Notes: generated from the letters alone by a model not told the origin. Positions 23,389 to 32,840 are shown, counted from the first letter of the stretch. The stretch: DNA of 64,000 bases from Streptomyces solicavernae (GCF_029968095.1 NZ_JASCIR010000001.1:310001-374000), one strand, 5' to 3'. A program made the numbers and translations.

Positions 23389-23781
23389 TCACGCCCCGTC
23401 CAGGCGCTCCGCCTGGCGTGCGGCCGCGCGCAGGACGCCGTCGAGGAGCCCGGGGAAGAGCGCGTCCAGGTCGTCGCGGCGCAGACCGCTCATCTTGGCC
23501 GTGCCCCGGTAGCACTGCCGGATCACACCGCTCTCGCGCAGCACCCGGAAGTGGTGCGTGGTGGTCGATTTGGTGACCGGAAGTTCGAAGTACGAGCAGG
23601 CCAGCTCCCGCTCGCACAGGGCCAGTTCACGCACGATGCGCAGCCGCATCGGGTCGGAGAGCGCATGCAGGACGGCCTCCAGGCGGATCTCGCCGAACTC
23701 GGGGTGCGGCAGGGCACGGCCACTGCTCTTCGTCGCGGCGGTCACGGCAGCTCCACTCGTCGGGCGGTCGTCCAGACCCAT
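23389..23781 (-). CDS. ArsR-family winged-helix regulator
   Basis: The 130-aa protein has an ArsR-type HTH: LEAVLHALSDPMRLRIVRELALCERELACSYFELPVTKSTTTHHFRVLRESGVIRQCYRGTAKMSGLRRDDLDALFPGLL. The THHFRVLRESG helix is the DNA-recognition element. No CxC metal motif in helix 3 is evident, though Cys residues are present (CERELAC). It is divergent from the Old Yellow Enzyme gene across a 111-bp region with repeated CGTACTA boxes, so it probably controls that gene and itself. Redox or electrophile sensing through the Cys pair is possible but unproven. Confidence 0.88.
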   Translation of the reverse strand: MGLDDRPTSGAAVTAATKSSGRALPHPEFGEIRLEAVLHALSDPMRLRIVRELALCERELACSYFELPVTKSTTTHHFRVLRESGVIRQCYRGTAKMSGLRRDDLDALFPGLLDGVLRAAARQAERLDGA

Positions 23782-23782
23782 T

Positions 23783-23836
23783 GTACGAGAACCCTCGTAG
23801 TTTGACAGGTCTCGTACTACGGCAGGTATCGTACTA
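23783..23836. promoter_or_regulatory. Operator-like repeats and promoter between arsR-type and OYE genes
   Basis: GTACGAGA (23783-23790) is the inverse of TCTCGTAC (23810-23817). TCTCGTACTA (23810-23819) is repeated as TATCGTACTA (23827-23836), 17 bp apart. TTGACA at 23802-23807 could be the -35 box of the OYE promoter, with a long 19-bp spacer to TATCGT. The repeats therefore overlay the promoter. Confidence 0.5.
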
Positions 23837-23892
23837 AGCGAGCCGGTCCCGCCCACGCGGAGCCGGAGCCCGTCCCCCGATTGGAGACTCCT

Positions 23893-24975
23893 GTGAGTGC
23901 CCTGTTCGAGCCGTACACCCTCCGTTCGGTGACGTTCCCCAACCGCGTGTGGATGGCCCCCATGTGCCAGTACTCGGCGGAGGTCTTCGGCCCGAACGCC
24001 GGCGTCGCCGGCGACTGGCACTTCGCCCACTACGGCGCCCGCGCCACCGGCGGCACCGGACTCGTCCTGGTCGAAGCCACCGCCGTCAGCCCGGAGGGCC
24101 GGATCAGCCCCGCCGACCTCGGCATCTGGAACGACGCCCAGGCCGAGGCGCTGGCCCGGATCACCGCGTACCTCAAGGCGCGCGGGACCGTCCCCGGCAT
24201 CCAGATCGCGCACGCCGGCCGCAAGGCGTCCACGGACCGCCCCTGGCAGAACCGCGGCGGCCCGGTCGGCGCCGACGAGCACGGCTGGCAGCCGGTCGGC
24301 CCGAGCCCGGTGGCGTTCCGGGACGACCACCCCGTACCGACCGAGCTGACCGTCGACCGGATCCACGAGATCGTGGGCCAGTTCGCCGACGCCGCGCGGC
24401 GCGCGCTCGCCGCGGGCTTCGAGGTCGTCGAGGTGCACGGCGCGCACGGCTACCTCATCCACGAGTTCCTCTCCCCGCACTCCAACAAGCGCACCGACGC
24501 CTACGGCGGCTCGTACGAGAACCGGACCCGCTTCGCCCTCGAAGTCGTCGACGCCGTACGGGCGGTGTGGCCCGAGGACAAGCCGCTGTTCTTCCGCATC
24601 TCGGCCACCGACTGGCTGGACGACGGCGGCTGGACCGCCGACGACACGGTGCGCTTCGCGCGGGACCTCAAGGCGCACGGCGTCGACCTGCTCGACGTCT
24701 CCTCCGGCGCCAACGTGTCCGGCGTGAAGATCCCGGTCGGCCCCGGCTACCAGGTGCCGTTCGCCGCCCGCGTCAAGAACGAGACCGGCCTGCCGGTCGC
24801 CGCGGTCGGCCTGATCACCGACGCCCGGCAGGCCGAGAAGATCCTCGGCAACGGCGAGGCGGACGCGGTACTCCTCGGCCGCGAGCTGCTGCGCAACCCC
24901 TCCTGGGCGCTGCACGCGGCGCGCGAACTGGACGCGGACATCCGGGTTCCGAACCAGTACGCCTGGGCGATCTGA
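23893..24975 (+). CDS. NADH:flavin oxidoreductase / Old Yellow Enzyme (YqjM class)
   Basis: The 360-aa TIM-barrel FMN enzyme starts at a GTG six bases after GGAG. Motifs include RVWMAPMCQYSA with the active-site Cys of the thermophilic-like/YqjM class, IQIAHAGRKAS, VEVHGAHGYLIHEFLSPHSNKRTDAYGGS (catalytic His/His), DVSSGANVSG, and VAAVGLITDARQAEKIL with LGRELLRNPSWAL at the phosphate end. Such enzymes reduce activated C=C bonds using NAD(P)H. Divergent ArsR control suggests induction by an electrophile. A 16-bp minisatellite begins about ten bases after its stop. Confidence 0.93.
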   Translation: MSALFEPYTLRSVTFPNRVWMAPMCQYSAEVFGPNAGVAGDWHFAHYGARATGGTGLVLVEATAVSPEGRISPADLGIWNDAQAEALARITAYLKARGTVPGIQIAHAGRKASTDRPWQNRGGPVGADEHGWQPVGPSPVAFRDDHPVPTELTVDRIHEIVGQFADAARRALAAGFEVVEVHGAHGYLIHEFLSPHSNKRTDAYGGSYENRTRFALEVVDAVRAVWPEDKPLFFRISATDWLDDGGWTADDTVRFARDLKAHGVDLLDVSSGANVSGVKIPVGPGYQVPFAARVKNETGLPVAAVGLITDARQAEKILGNGEADAVLLGRELLRNPSWALHAARELDADIRVPNQYAWAI

Positions 24976-24985
24976 CGAGGGACAG

Positions 24986-25117
24986 CGGACGCGCGGACGA
25001 GCGGGCGCGCGGACGAGCGGGCGCGCGGACGAGCGGGCGCGCGGACGAGCGGGCGAGCGGACGAGCGGGCGAGCGGACGAGCGGGCGAGCGGACGAGCGG
25101 GCGCGCGGACGAGCGGG
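24986..25117. repeat. 16-bp tandem repeat downstream of OYE gene
   Basis: About eight units of GCGGACGAGCGGGCGC with a C/A alternation at one position (CGCGC or CGAGC). It starts about 10 bp after the stop codon at 24975. The remaining sequence up to 25312 holds no convincing gene. Confidence 0.88.
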
Positions 25118-25312
25118 CGACACTCCGGAGTGCGATGCTCGCCCCCGCGTTCCGCATGTCACCCTCCGAACAAGGGAGTTGATGCCGCTCGCCGGTGACC
25201 CGCCACGGGCCCGCCGCGCACGCCCCGCGGGCGGCCCCCGCCGCCCGCGCCGCACCGGTCGCGTTCGCGCACGCCCTCCCACGGACCCTGACGGACCCGT
25301 ACGATCGGCGCA

Positions 25313-25741
25313 ATGGACGACATCTTTCCCGCTGAGGCCCTGATCGGCGCCGAACGACGGCTCGGCGCCGCCGTCCTGGCCCGGGACACGGACGCCCTCG
25401 ACCGGATGCTGCACCCGCAATTCGTCTCCGTCCGCCCGGACGGCCGCAGCCTGGTCCGCAGCGAGGAAATAGAGGAACTGTCCACGGGGCGCCTGGTCGT
25501 GTCCGAGCTCGTCCCGGAGGAGACCCTCGCGACCGTCAACGGCCGCGCCGGTATCACCCGCCGCACGCTGAACGCCACGGGCCACTGGCGCGGACGCCCG
25601 TTCAACGCGCGCGTGCTGTGCACCCGTACCTGGGTCCAAGTCCCCGACGGCTGGCTGCTGCTGCTCTCCCGCGTGGGGCCCGCACCGGACGAGCCGGTCC
25701 TGGACCCGAAGTGCGGAGTGCGGCTCACCGCGCGGTGCTGA
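25313..25741 (+). CDS. SnoaL/NTF2-like (DUF4440) protein
   Basis: The 142-aa protein has LIGAERRLGAAVLARDTDALDRMLHPQFVSVRPDGRSLVRSEEIEEL, then beta strands (GITRRTLNATGHWRGRPFNARVLCTRTWVQ-DGWLLLLSRVGP). This is the cone-shaped NTF2-like fold seen in DUF4440 proteins and SnoaL cyclases. Function in this fold varies widely, so no substrate can be named. It stands alone and converges with aroQ, separated by a strong bidirectional terminator. No clear RBS precedes the ATG, so the transcript may be leaderless. Confidence 0.82.
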   Translation: MDDIFPAEALIGAERRLGAAVLARDTDALDRMLHPQFVSVRPDGRSLVRSEEIEELSTGRLVVSELVPEETLATVNGRAGITRRTLNATGHWRGRPFNARVLCTRTWVQVPDGWLLLLSRVGPAPDEPVLDPKCGVRLTARC

Positions 25742-25782
25742 ACCGCCCTCCACCAGGCAGCGGTGCCGACAGCCCTCCAGCA

Positions 25783-25814
25783 GGCAGGGGCGCGCTCAAC
25801 AGCGCGCCCCTGCC
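25783..25814. terminator. Bidirectional terminator hairpin
   Basis: GGCAGGGGCGCGCT (25783-25796) and its exact complement (25801-25814) form a 14-bp stem with a CAAC loop. It lies between the convergent DUF4440 and aroQ genes and has no T-tract, as is common in Streptomyces. Confidence 0.75.
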
Positions 25815-25830
25815 TCCGTACTGCGGCCGC

Positions 25831-26292
25831 TCAGGCCGCCGCGGACTTCGCCAGCCGGTCGAGGCCCTCGATCGCCAGGCGGTACCCCTCCGTGCCGAAA
25901 CCGACGACGATGCCCGCCGCGGCCGGCGAGAGGTACGAATGGTTCCGGAACGGCTCCCGCGCGTGGACGTTGGAGATGTGCACCTCGATCGCGCGCAGCC
26001 CGACGCCCTTGATCGCGTCGTGCATCGCCACCGAGGTGTGCGTGTACGCACCGGCGTTGATCACCGCCCCGACGAGCCGCCCCTCGGCCTGCGCCCGGCC
26101 CGCCTCGTGGATCCAGTCGATCAGCTCGCCCTCGTGGTTGGACTGCCGGCAGTCCGCGGTCAGGCCGAGCCCCGCCGCGGTCTCCTCGCACAGCGCCTCG
26201 ACGTCCTTCAGGGTCTGCGCCCCGTAGATGCCGGGCTCACGGGTGCCGAGCAGGTTGAGATTGGGGCCGTTGAGGATCAGTACCGTTGCCAT
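25831..26292 (-). CDS. aroQ: 3-dehydroquinate dehydratase, type II
   Basis: The 153-aa protein shows the full type II signature [20 protein letters not shown] with the catalytic Tyr, [56 protein letters not shown] with the catalytic His, and VVGFGTEGY. It dehydrates 3-dehydroquinate in the shikimate pathway, or acts in quinate catabolism. Streptomyces often has more than one copy. No other shikimate gene is near. The start ATG (complement at 26290-26292) is 63 bp from the divergent methyltransferase start. Confidence 0.96.
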   Translation of the reverse strand: MATVLILNGPNLNLLGTREPGIYGAQTLKDVEALCEETAAGLGLTADCRQSNHEGELIDWIHEAGRAQAEGRLVGAVINAGAYTHTSVAMHDAIKGVGLRAIEVHISNVHAREPFRNHSYLSPAAAGIVVGFGTEGYRLAIEGLDRLAKSAAA

Positions 26293-26355
26293 GGCCCCAG
26301 CGTACGGCGGGGTCGGCCGGGGTCCGGCGGCGGGCGTCCGCGTTAGCTTCGAGGT

Positions 26356-27348
26356 ATGGGACACGCTTCTTCTGCCGCTTCCGGGCGCTCGGCTTCTGCC
26401 GCTTCAAGGCCCTCGGCGCCGCGCGTGCGGCTCTCACTGCCCGAGGCGGTCGCGGCCGGTCCTGTGGTCCTGGACGGCGGGATGTCCAACCAGCTGGAGT
26501 CCGCCGGGCACGACCTCGGTGACGCGCTCTGGTCGGCGCGGCTGCTCGCGGACCGGCCGGAGGCCGTCGTGGACGCCCATCTCGCGTACTACGAGGCGGG
26601 CGCGAGCGTCGCCATCACGGCCAGCTACCAGGCGACGTACGAGGGCTTCGCGCGGTACGGCCTCGACTCCGCACGCACGAGCGAACTGTTGCACCTGAGT
26701 GTGCAGTCGGCGCGCGAGGCCGCCGCGCGCGCCCTCGCCGGCGGAGTGCGCCGCCCGCTGTGGGTGGCCGCCTCCGCCGGGCCGTACGGGGCGATGCTCG
26801 CGGACGGTTCGGAGTACCGCGGGCGGTACGGGCTCACGGTGGACGCGCTCGAACGCTTCCACCGGCCCCGCCTGGAGACGCTGGCCGCGGTCCGGCCCGA
26901 CGTCCTCGCCCTGGAGACCGTGCCGGACACGGACGAGGCGCGGGCGCTGCTGCGCGCGGTGCGCGGTCTCGGCGTGCCCGCCTGGCTGTCGTACAGCGTG
27001 GCGGGGACGCGGACCCGGGCCGGGCAGCCGCTGGCGGACGCCTTCGCGCTCGCCGCCGAAAGCGACGAGGTCTTCGCGGTCGGCGTCAACTGCTGCAGCC
27101 CCCGCGACGCCGACGTGGCCGTGCCGCTCGCCGCGCGGGTGACCGGCAAGCCCGTCGTGGTCTACCCCAACAGCGGCGAGCGCTGGGACGCCACGGCCCG
27201 CGCCTTGCGGGGTCCGGCCACGTTCTCGGCCGAGCGGGTACCGGGATGGGTGGACGCGGGCGCCCGGCTGGTGGGCGGCTGTTGCCGGGTGGGCCCCGGG
27301 GAGATCGCGGCGATCGGCTCGCTCGTGGCGGGCGGCGGAGAACGCTGA
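26356..27348 (+). CDS. mmuM: Homocysteine S-methyltransferase
   Basis: The 330-aa enzyme has the zinc-binding Cys set of the betaine/homocysteine methyltransferase family: GVNCCSP near residue 240 and the tandem GGCCRVGP near the C-terminus. The N-terminal [16 protein letters not shown] and [17 protein letters not shown] are also typical. It transfers a methyl group from S-methylmethionine or SAM to homocysteine. The first 20 residues are Ala/Ser repeats ([12 protein letters not shown]). The true start could be slightly downstream, since no strong RBS precedes the ATG. Confidence 0.92.
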   Translation: MGHASSAASGRSASAASRPSAPRVRLSLPEAVAAGPVVLDGGMSNQLESAGHDLGDALWSARLLADRPEAVVDAHLAYYEAGASVAITASYQATYEGFARYGLDSARTSELLHLSVQSAREAAARALAGGVRRPLWVAASAGPYGAMLADGSEYRGRYGLTVDALERFHRPRLETLAAVRPDVLALETVPDTDEARALLRAVRGLGVPAWLSYSVAGTRTRAGQPLADAFALAAESDEVFAVGVNCCSPRDADVAVPLAARVTGKPVVVYPNSGERWDATARALRGPATFSAERVPGWVDAGARLVGGCCRVGPGEIAAIGSLVAGGGER

Positions 27349-27481
27349 GCACGGTGAGCGCCCGGCGCTGAGCTCATTTGCGCAGGTCCGGGGTGTTTTC
27401 CGGGCCGTTGTCAGTGGCCGGGTGCAGACTGAGCCATGTCGTGACAACGACGTCAACCGACATGTACCGGAGGTGGTCGGC

Positions 27482-28567
27482 ATGCCGACCGAAGTTCTGC
27501 TCGCCGTGGGCACTCGCAAGGGACTGTTCCTCGGACGCAGGCGAGGCGTCGCCTGGGAGTTCGACGGTCCGCACTTCAACGCGCAGGCGGTGTACTCCGT
27601 CGCGATCGACACCCGGGGGGACACACCGCGGCTCCTCGCGGGCGGGGACAGCGCCCACTGGGGTCCCTCGGTCTTCCACTCCGACGACCTGGGCGCCACC
27701 TGGACCGAACCCGCCAAGCCGCCCGTCAAGTTCCCCAAGGACACCGGGGCTTCGCTGGAGCGCGTCTGGCAGCTGCACCCCTCGGCGGCCGAGCCGGACG
27801 TGGTGTATGCGGGCACGGAACCCGCCGCCCTGTACCGCTCGGAGGACCGCGGCGAGAGCTTCGAGCTCGTCCGGCCGCTGTGGGAGCACCCGACGCGCTC
27901 GCAGTGGGTGCCGGGCGGTGGCGGCGAGGGGCTGCACACGGTCCTGACCGACGCCCGGGACCCGGCGGCGATCACGGTCGCCGTGTCCACGGCCGGGGTG
28001 TTCCGCACCAAGGACGGCGGCGCGAGCTGGGCACCCTCCAACTCCGGGGTGTCGGCGGTGTTCCTGCCCGACCCGGACCCGGAGTTCGGGCAGTGCGTGC
28101 ACAAGGTCGCCCGGGACGCCGCCGCGCCGGACCGGCTGTATCTGCAGAACCACTGGGGGGTCTACCGCAGCGACGACGACGGCGCGAGCTGGACGGACAT
28201 CGGCGAGGGCCTGCCGTCCGACTTCGGCTTCGCGGTGGCCGCCCACCCGCACCGCGCGGACACGGCGTATGTCTTCCCGATCAACGCCGACATCGACCGG
28301 GTCCCCGCCGAGCACCGCTGCCGGGTCTTCCGCACCCAGGACGCGGGCAAGACCTGGCAGCCGCTCTCCGAGGGCCTGCCCGAGACCGACCACTACGGCA
28401 CGGTGCTGCGGGACGCGCTCTGCACGGACGACGCGGACCCGGCGGGCGTCTACTTCGGCAACCGCAACGGCGAGGTGTACGCGAGCGCGGACGACGGCGA
28501 GAGCTGGCACCAGCTCGCCTCACATCTGCCGGACGTGCTGTGCGTACGGGCGGCGGTGATCGACTGA
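27482..28567 (+). CDS. BNR/Asp-box repeat protein (cytosolic propeller)
   Basis: The 361-aa protein starts after GGAGGTGG. It contains at least six Asp-box motifs of the form SxDxGxxW/F: SDDLGATW, SEDRGESF, TKDGGASW, SDDDGASW, TQDAGKTW, SADDGESW. It begins VLLAVGTRKGLFLG and has no signal peptide. Automatic annotation often calls such proteins exo-alpha-sialidases, but the sialidase RIP motif and arginine triad are not apparent. The layout is closer to YCF48/VPS10-type propellers. The function is unknown. A purine/GC repeat follows directly after the stop. Confidence 0.82.
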   Translation: MPTEVLLAVGTRKGLFLGRRRGVAWEFDGPHFNAQAVYSVAIDTRGDTPRLLAGGDSAHWGPSVFHSDDLGATWTEPAKPPVKFPKDTGASLERVWQLHPSAAEPDVVYAGTEPAALYRSEDRGESFELVRPLWEHPTRSQWVPGGGGEGLHTVLTDARDPAAITVAVSTAGVFRTKDGGASWAPSNSGVSAVFLPDPDPEFGQCVHKVARDAAAPDRLYLQNHWGVYRSDDDGASWTDIGEGLPSDFGFAVAAHPHRADTAYVFPINADIDRVPAEHRCRVFRTQDAGKTWQPLSEGLPETDHYGTVLRDALCTDDADPAGVYFGNRNGEVYASADDGESWHQLASHLPDVLCVRAAVID

Positions 28568-28735
28568 GCCGCAGCCGCAGCCGCAGCCGCCGCAGCCGCC
28601 GAGCGGGCTCGGAGTCGGCCCCGGGGCCGGGCTCGGTGTCGGGCTCGAAGTCGGCCCCGGAGCCGGGCTCGGAGTCGGCCCCGGAGTCGGGCTCGGAGCC
28701 GGGCTCGGGGTTGATCGCCGGGTCCGTTGCACCAG
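28568..28735. repeat. Degenerate GC-rich tandem repeats before ung
   Basis: AGCCGC units (28568-28600) are followed by about six imperfect copies of an 18-24-bp unit containing GGAGTCGGCCCCGGAG and GGGCTCGG. The array begins at the stop codon of the BNR gene. Confidence 0.75.
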
Positions 28736-28747
28736 TAGGGTGACGCC

Positions 28748-29425
28748 GTGGCAGCACGACCGTTGAGAGAAATCGTCGAACCAGGGTGGGCCCGGGCGCT
28801 GGAGCCGGTGGCCGAACGCATCGCCGGTATGGGGGACTTCCTGCGCGCGGAGATCGCCGCGGGCCGGACCTACCTCCCGTCCGGGGCGCACGTCCTGAGA
28901 GCCTTCCAGCAGCCCTTCGACGAGGTGAAGGTGCTGATCGTGGGCCAGGACCCGTACCCGACGCCGGGCCATGCGGTGGGGCTGAGCTTCTCCGTCGCGC
29001 CCGAGGTCCGGCCGCTGCCGCCCAGCCTGATCAACATCTACCAGGAGCTGGGCTCCGACCTGGGGCTGCCGCAGCCGGGCAACGGCGACCTCACGCCGTG
29101 GACCCGGCAGGGCGTGCTGCTGCTCAACAGGGCGCTCACCACGGCGCCCCGGCGTCCGGCGGCGCACCGCGGCAAGGGCTGGGAAGAGGTCACCGAGCAG
29201 GCCATCCGGGCCCTGGCCGCGCGGGGCCGCCCGCTGGTGTCGGTCCTGTGGGGCCGGGACGCCCGCAATCTCCGGCCGCTGCTCGGCGACCTACCGGCGG
29301 TGGAGTCTTCGCACCCCTCGCCGATGTCCGCGGACCGCGGCTTCTTCGGCTCGCGCCCGTTCAGCCGCGTCAACGACCTGCTCGTCCGGCAGGGTGCGCA
29401 GCCCGTGGACTGGCGGCTGCCATGA
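28748..29425 (+). CDS. ung: Uracil-DNA glycosylase, family 1
   Basis: The 225-aa enzyme removes uracil from DNA. Motifs: [18 protein letters not shown] (water-activating loop with the catalytic Asp), [11 protein letters not shown] (uracil-binding Asn), and [23 protein letters not shown] (minor-groove loop with the catalytic His). The GTG at 28748 gives the family's usual length; no strong Shine-Dalgarno precedes it. The stop overlaps the next gene as ATGA. Confidence 0.96.
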   Translation: MAARPLREIVEPGWARALEPVAERIAGMGDFLRAEIAAGRTYLPSGAHVLRAFQQPFDEVKVLIVGQDPYPTPGHAVGLSFSVAPEVRPLPPSLINIYQELGSDLGLPQPGNGDLTPWTRQGVLLLNRALTTAPRRPAAHRGKGWEEVTEQAIRALAARGRPLVSVLWGRDARNLRPLLGDLPAVESSHPSPMSADRGFFGSRPFSRVNDLLVRQGAQPVDWRLP

Positions 29426-30549
29426 CCGCTGCCGCGCCCTGGGTGCTCGGCGTCGACTCGGGCGGCTCCGGCCTGCGCGTCGCGCTGGCACCGGCGAGCG
29501 GCGGGGGCGGGGACGGGGACGGGGACGACAGGCCGCGGAGCCTGGTCTCCCGTGCGCCCGTCCGCACGGGCCCGGCGGGGATCGACGCCGGGCATCTGAT
29601 GGATCAACTGGCGCCGATGGCCCGGGAGTTGATCGATGGCGCGGGCGGCGGGGCGGTCGCCGCCGTGGCCGTGGGCGCCGCGGGCATGGCGACCCTCGGC
29701 GACGACCTGCGGGAGCGTCTGCCCGGCGCGCTCGGGGAGGCTTTCGCGGTGCGGCGGCTCGCGCTCGCGGCGGACGCGGTGACGGCGTACGCGGGGGCGC
29801 TGGGCCAGCGCGCCGGCGCGGTCGTCGCGGCGGGCACCGGCCTGATCGCGCTCGGCACCGATCTGCGGGCCTGGCGGCGGGCCGACGGCTGGGGGCACCT
29901 GCTCGGCGACTGCGGCGGCGGCGCCTGGATCGGGCGGGCCGGCCTGGACGCGGCGATGCGGGCGTACGACGGTCGGCGCGGCGGATCGCGGGCGCTCCTC
30001 GCCTGCGCCGAGGCGAGGTTCGACGGGCCGGTGCACGAGCTGCCGGGCAAGCTCTACCCGCGCACCGACCGGCCCGCGGTGCTCGCCTCGTTCGCGCCCG
30101 ACGTGGCCCGCTGCGCGGCGGCCGACGACCAAGTGGCGGCGGGCATCCTGCGCCAGGCGGCAGCACACATCGCGGAGGCGGCGGTCGCCGTGTGCCCGAA
30201 CGGCGCGGACGGCCAAGTGGCCCTCACCGGCGGCCTGTTCAAGACGGGCGCGCCGCTGCTCGTACCGCTCCGGGAAGAACTGGCCGCCCAACTGCCCACC
30301 GCACGCGCCGTGGTGGCGGACGGCGACCCGCTCGACGGCGCCGTGGCCCTCGCCCGGGCGCTCGCGGCCGGGACGCTGCGGCTGCCGCACGACGGGCGGA
30401 TGCTGCACGTGCCGCAGGAGAACCCCGGGAGAACGCAGGCTGCGCCGCAGAAGAGCCCCGGGACAACTCAGGCTGCGCCGCAGGAGAACCCCGGGACAAC
30501 TCAGGCCGTGCCGCAGGCGAGCCCCGAGGGGACGCAGACGCCGCCCTGA
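29422..30549 (+). CDS. BadF/BadG-type ATPase, N-acetylglucosamine-kinase-like, with repeat tail
   Basis: The 375-aa protein has the ASKHA ATP-binding [16 protein letters not shown], a second phosphate loop [42 protein letters not shown] (BadF/GlcNAc kinase signature) and [11 protein letters not shown]. This family includes eukaryotic-type GlcNAc kinase and related sugar kinases, so a GlcNAc or glucosamine role is plausible. The last 45 residues are four imperfect copies of a PQ-NPGTTQAA unit (DNA about 30411-30540), an unstructured extension not found in the family. It overlaps ung by four bases, so the two are coupled. Confidence 0.85.
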   Translation: MTAAAPWVLGVDSGGSGLRVALAPASGGGGDGDGDDRPRSLVSRAPVRTGPAGIDAGHLMDQLAPMARELIDGAGGGAVAAVAVGAAGMATLGDDLRERLPGALGEAFAVRRLALAADAVTAYAGALGQRAGAVVAAGTGLIALGTDLRAWRRADGWGHLLGDCGGGAWIGRAGLDAAMRAYDGRRGGSRALLACAEARFDGPVHELPGKLYPRTDRPAVLASFAPDVARCAAADDQVAAGILRQAAAHIAEAAVAVCPNGADGQVALTGGLFKTGAPLLVPLREELAAQLPTARAVVADGDPLDGAVALARALAAGTLRLPHDGRMLHVPQENPGRTQAAPQKSPGTTQAAPQENPGTTQAVPQASPEGTQTPP

Positions 30550-30695
30550 CCTGCGGGTGTGTCGATACGCGGCAACTCGGGCGCCGATCCCGACAGTCAC
30601 GAAATTCGCCGCTGAACGGATAAATCCGGACGGATACCCCTCAGGTGGCACCTGCCCGAACAGAGGCAGACGGGAAACCAGTAGCATGCGGCGCC

Positions 30696-31622
30696 ATGAG
30701 CTCCCCCACTGGGCCCGACAACGGCCTGCCCGTACGAATGCCGCGACCCCGACAGCCCGGCCGGCACCGCCGTCCGGAACCCGCGGTGGCTCCCGAGGGA
30801 GCACCCGCGCTGGTTCTCGCCGTGCCCGGCGCGCCCACCGCGGCGACGCGCGGCCTCGCCGAAGAGGTCGTCAGCATCGCCCGTTCCGAGCTGCCCGGCC
30901 TCGACGCCAGGATCGGCTACCTCGACGGTGACGACGCCGAGTACCCCACGCTGACCGCCGTCCTCGCGCACTCCGCCGAGCAGCGCACCGCCCGCTACCA
31001 GCAGGCACTCGCCGCCGGCCAGGACGTGCCCGCGCCGCAGGGCCCCGTCGCCGTCGTCGTGCCGCTGCTCGCGGGGCCCGACAACGCGCTGATGCGCCAG
31101 GTCCGCCAGGCCGTCATGGACAGCCGGGTGGCCGCCGAGCTGACCGATGTGCTCGGCCCGCACCCGCTGCTCGCCGAGGCGCTGCACGTGCGCCTCTCGG
31201 AGGCCGGCCTCGCCCGCGCCGACCGGGCGCGCCTGTTCACCGTCGCCACGGCCGCGGACGGCATCATCCTCGCGACCATCGGCGGCGAGGAGGCCGTGCA
31301 GGCGGCCGGGATCACCGGCATGCTGCTCGCCGCGCGCCTCGCCGTGCCGGTGATGGCCGCCGCGCTCGACCAGGACGGTGCCATCGCGGCCACCGCCGAC
31401 CAGCTGCGCGGCTCCGGTTCCGCGCACCTGGCGCTCGCCCCGCACCTGATCGGCCCCGAGGTGCCCGAGGGCCTCCTCGACGCCGCCGCCAAGGACGCGG
31501 GCTGCGCGTACGCCGAAGCGCTGGGCGCGTACCCGGCGATCGGCAAGCTGGCGCTCTCGCAGTACATGGCCGCGCTCGGCATCACTCCGCCGCAGGCGCA
31601 GGGCACCCCGCAGTCGCGTTGA
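30696..31622 (+). CDS. Sirohydrochlorin chelatase (CbiX)-like protein lacking metal His
   Basis: The 308-aa protein carries two CbiX-like half domains. The first is ALVLAVPGAPTAATRGLAEEVVSIARSELPGLDARIGYLDGDDAEYPTLTAVLA, then VAVVVPLLAGPDN. The second contains LTDVLGPHPLLAEALHVRLSEAG. In active chelatases the first strand ends in HGS with a metal-binding His; here it reads AVPGAP, so that ligand is missing. GPHPLLAEAL matches the LGPHP motif of the family. It may be a non-catalytic or differently active relative. No siroheme, cobalamin or nitrite-reductase genes are adjacent. Confidence 0.78.
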   Translation: MSSPTGPDNGLPVRMPRPRQPGRHRRPEPAVAPEGAPALVLAVPGAPTAATRGLAEEVVSIARSELPGLDARIGYLDGDDAEYPTLTAVLAHSAEQRTARYQQALAAGQDVPAPQGPVAVVVPLLAGPDNALMRQVRQAVMDSRVAAELTDVLGPHPLLAEALHVRLSEAGLARADRARLFTVATAADGIILATIGGEEAVQAAGITGMLLAARLAVPVMAAALDQDGAIAATADQLRGSGSAHLALAPHLIGPEVPEGLLDAAAKDAGCAYAEALGAYPAIGKLALSQYMAALGITPPQAQGTPQSR

Positions 31623-31728
31623 GCGGCATACCGGGCGCCTTACCGCCCGCAGGCGCCGGTCCTCAGGGCCCGTCCCCCGGATTTCAGGGTGGCGGGCCCT
31701 TCGCGTGCACTGCCGCACGGTCTGCGGC

Positions 31729-31790
31729 GCCGCCGCACGAACCGCGCCGCCGCACGAACCGCGCCGCCGCGCGATCTGCGCCGCCGTACC
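31729..31790. repeat. 17-bp repeat between convergent genes
   Basis: Three imperfect copies of a unit containing CGCCGCACGAACCGCG in the 177-bp gap between the CbiX-like gene and the lactonase gene. No clear terminator with a T-tract is seen in this gap. Confidence 0.65.
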
Positions 31791-31799
31791 CTCCGCGTC

Positions 31800-32840
31800 T
31801 CAGCCGCGGCCGAAGACCACGCAGGAGGCCGCCGGGGCGGGCACGGAGCCGGTGCGGCGCGGAAGGCCCGAGTCCGGGTCGACGGTGAACCAGGTGACGT
31901 CGCCGGAGCGCTCGTTCGCCGCGTACAGGAAGCGGCCCGAGGGGTGCAAGGCCAGGTCGCGGGGCCAGTGGCCGCCGCAGTCGACGGTGGTGGTGAGGCG
32001 CAGGCCCGGTCCGTCGGCCGTGTGCGGGTCGGCGGCGAGGACGGAGATGACGTCCTCGCCGCGCGTCGCGGTCCACACGAAGCGTCCGTCGGGCGCGACG
32101 ACGACCGCCGAGGGATGGGCGCCCCCGCTCGGGTCGGCGTCCAGGACGGGGATCTCGGCGCGGGGTGCGAGCCGCCCGGCGGCCGGGTCCCAGGCGCAGA
32201 CGGTGAGCGTCGGGGCCAGCTCGTTCAGTACGTACACGGTCCGGCCGTCGGGGTGGAAGGCGAGGTGGCGCGGTCCGCTGCCGGGGCGCAGGACCGTCTC
32301 GCCGTGCTGCCGCAGCACGCCCTCGGCGAGGGTGCTGACGCCCACGGTGTCGGTGCCGAGGTCGACGGTGAGGATCCAGCCGCCGCTGGGGGCCGGCAGC
32401 ACCTGGTGGGCGTGCGGGCCCTCCTGCCGGTCCGGGTCGGGGCCCGTCCCGTGGTGCGCCCGTACGCGACCGGGCGCGGGCGCCGCGTCGGCGTCCAGGG
32501 GCAGCCAGGAGACGCTGCCCGAGCCGTAGTTGGCGGTGAGGAGGTGGCCCGCGGCGAGCGCGAGGTGGGTGGGGCCGGAGCCCTGGACGGGCGCGGGCGG
32601 CGCGATGAGCTCCGGGACGTCGCCGCGTACGGAGAAGGCGGCGGCCGCGCCGTCCTCGGTCTCGCTCACCGCGTACAGGACGTCCCCGCCGGGCGGCAGC
32701 GCGAGGTACGAGGGGTCGGGGACGGCGTCGGTGGCGGCCAGGGGTGTGAGCGCGCCGCTGTCCGGGTCGACGGCGGCGACGGTGACGCCGCGCCCTCCGG
32801 CGGAAGTGAAGGAACCGATGTACGCCCGGACGCTGCCCAC
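31800..32840 (-). CDS. Lactonase-family (YbhE/6-phosphogluconolactonase-like) beta-propeller
   Basis: The 346-aa protein begins at a GTG after AAAGGGG (a longer frame to 32885 lacks an RBS). It opens VRAYIGSFTSAGGRGVTVAAVD and has seven-bladed propeller motifs: PSYLALPPGGDVLYAVSE, THLALAAGHLLTANYGSGSVSWLPL, GPHAHQVLPAPSGGWILTVDLGTD, GPRHLAFHPDGRTVYVLNEL, HPSAVVVAPDGRFVWTATRGEDVISVL, and WPRDLALHPSGRFLYAANERSGDVTWF. This is the Pgl/YbhE lactonase family. No signal peptide is seen, so it is cytosolic. The lactone substrate cannot be assigned, as the family includes 6-phosphogluconolactonases and other lactonases. Confidence 0.87.
   Translation of the reverse strand: MGSVRAYIGSFTSAGGRGVTVAAVDPDSGALTPLAATDAVPDPSYLALPPGGDVLYAVSETEDGAAAAFSVRGDVPELIAPPAPVQGSGPTHLALAAGHLLTANYGSGSVSWLPLDADAAPAPGRVRAHHGTGPDPDRQEGPHAHQVLPAPSGGWILTVDLGTDTVGVSTLAEGVLRQHGETVLRPGSGPRHLAFHPDGRTVYVLNELAPTLTVCAWDPAAGRLAPRAEIPVLDADPSGGAHPSAVVVAPDGRFVWTATRGEDVISVLAADPHTADGPGLRLTTTVDCGGHWPRDLALHPSGRFLYAANERSGDVTWFTVDPDSGLPRRTGSVPAPAASCVVFGRG

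Noticed and set aside
27482..28567. A true sialidase linked to the nan cluster
   Set aside because: BNR repeats alone do not define a sialidase. No signal peptide, RIP motif or Arg triad is seen, and the gene lies 11 kb away.
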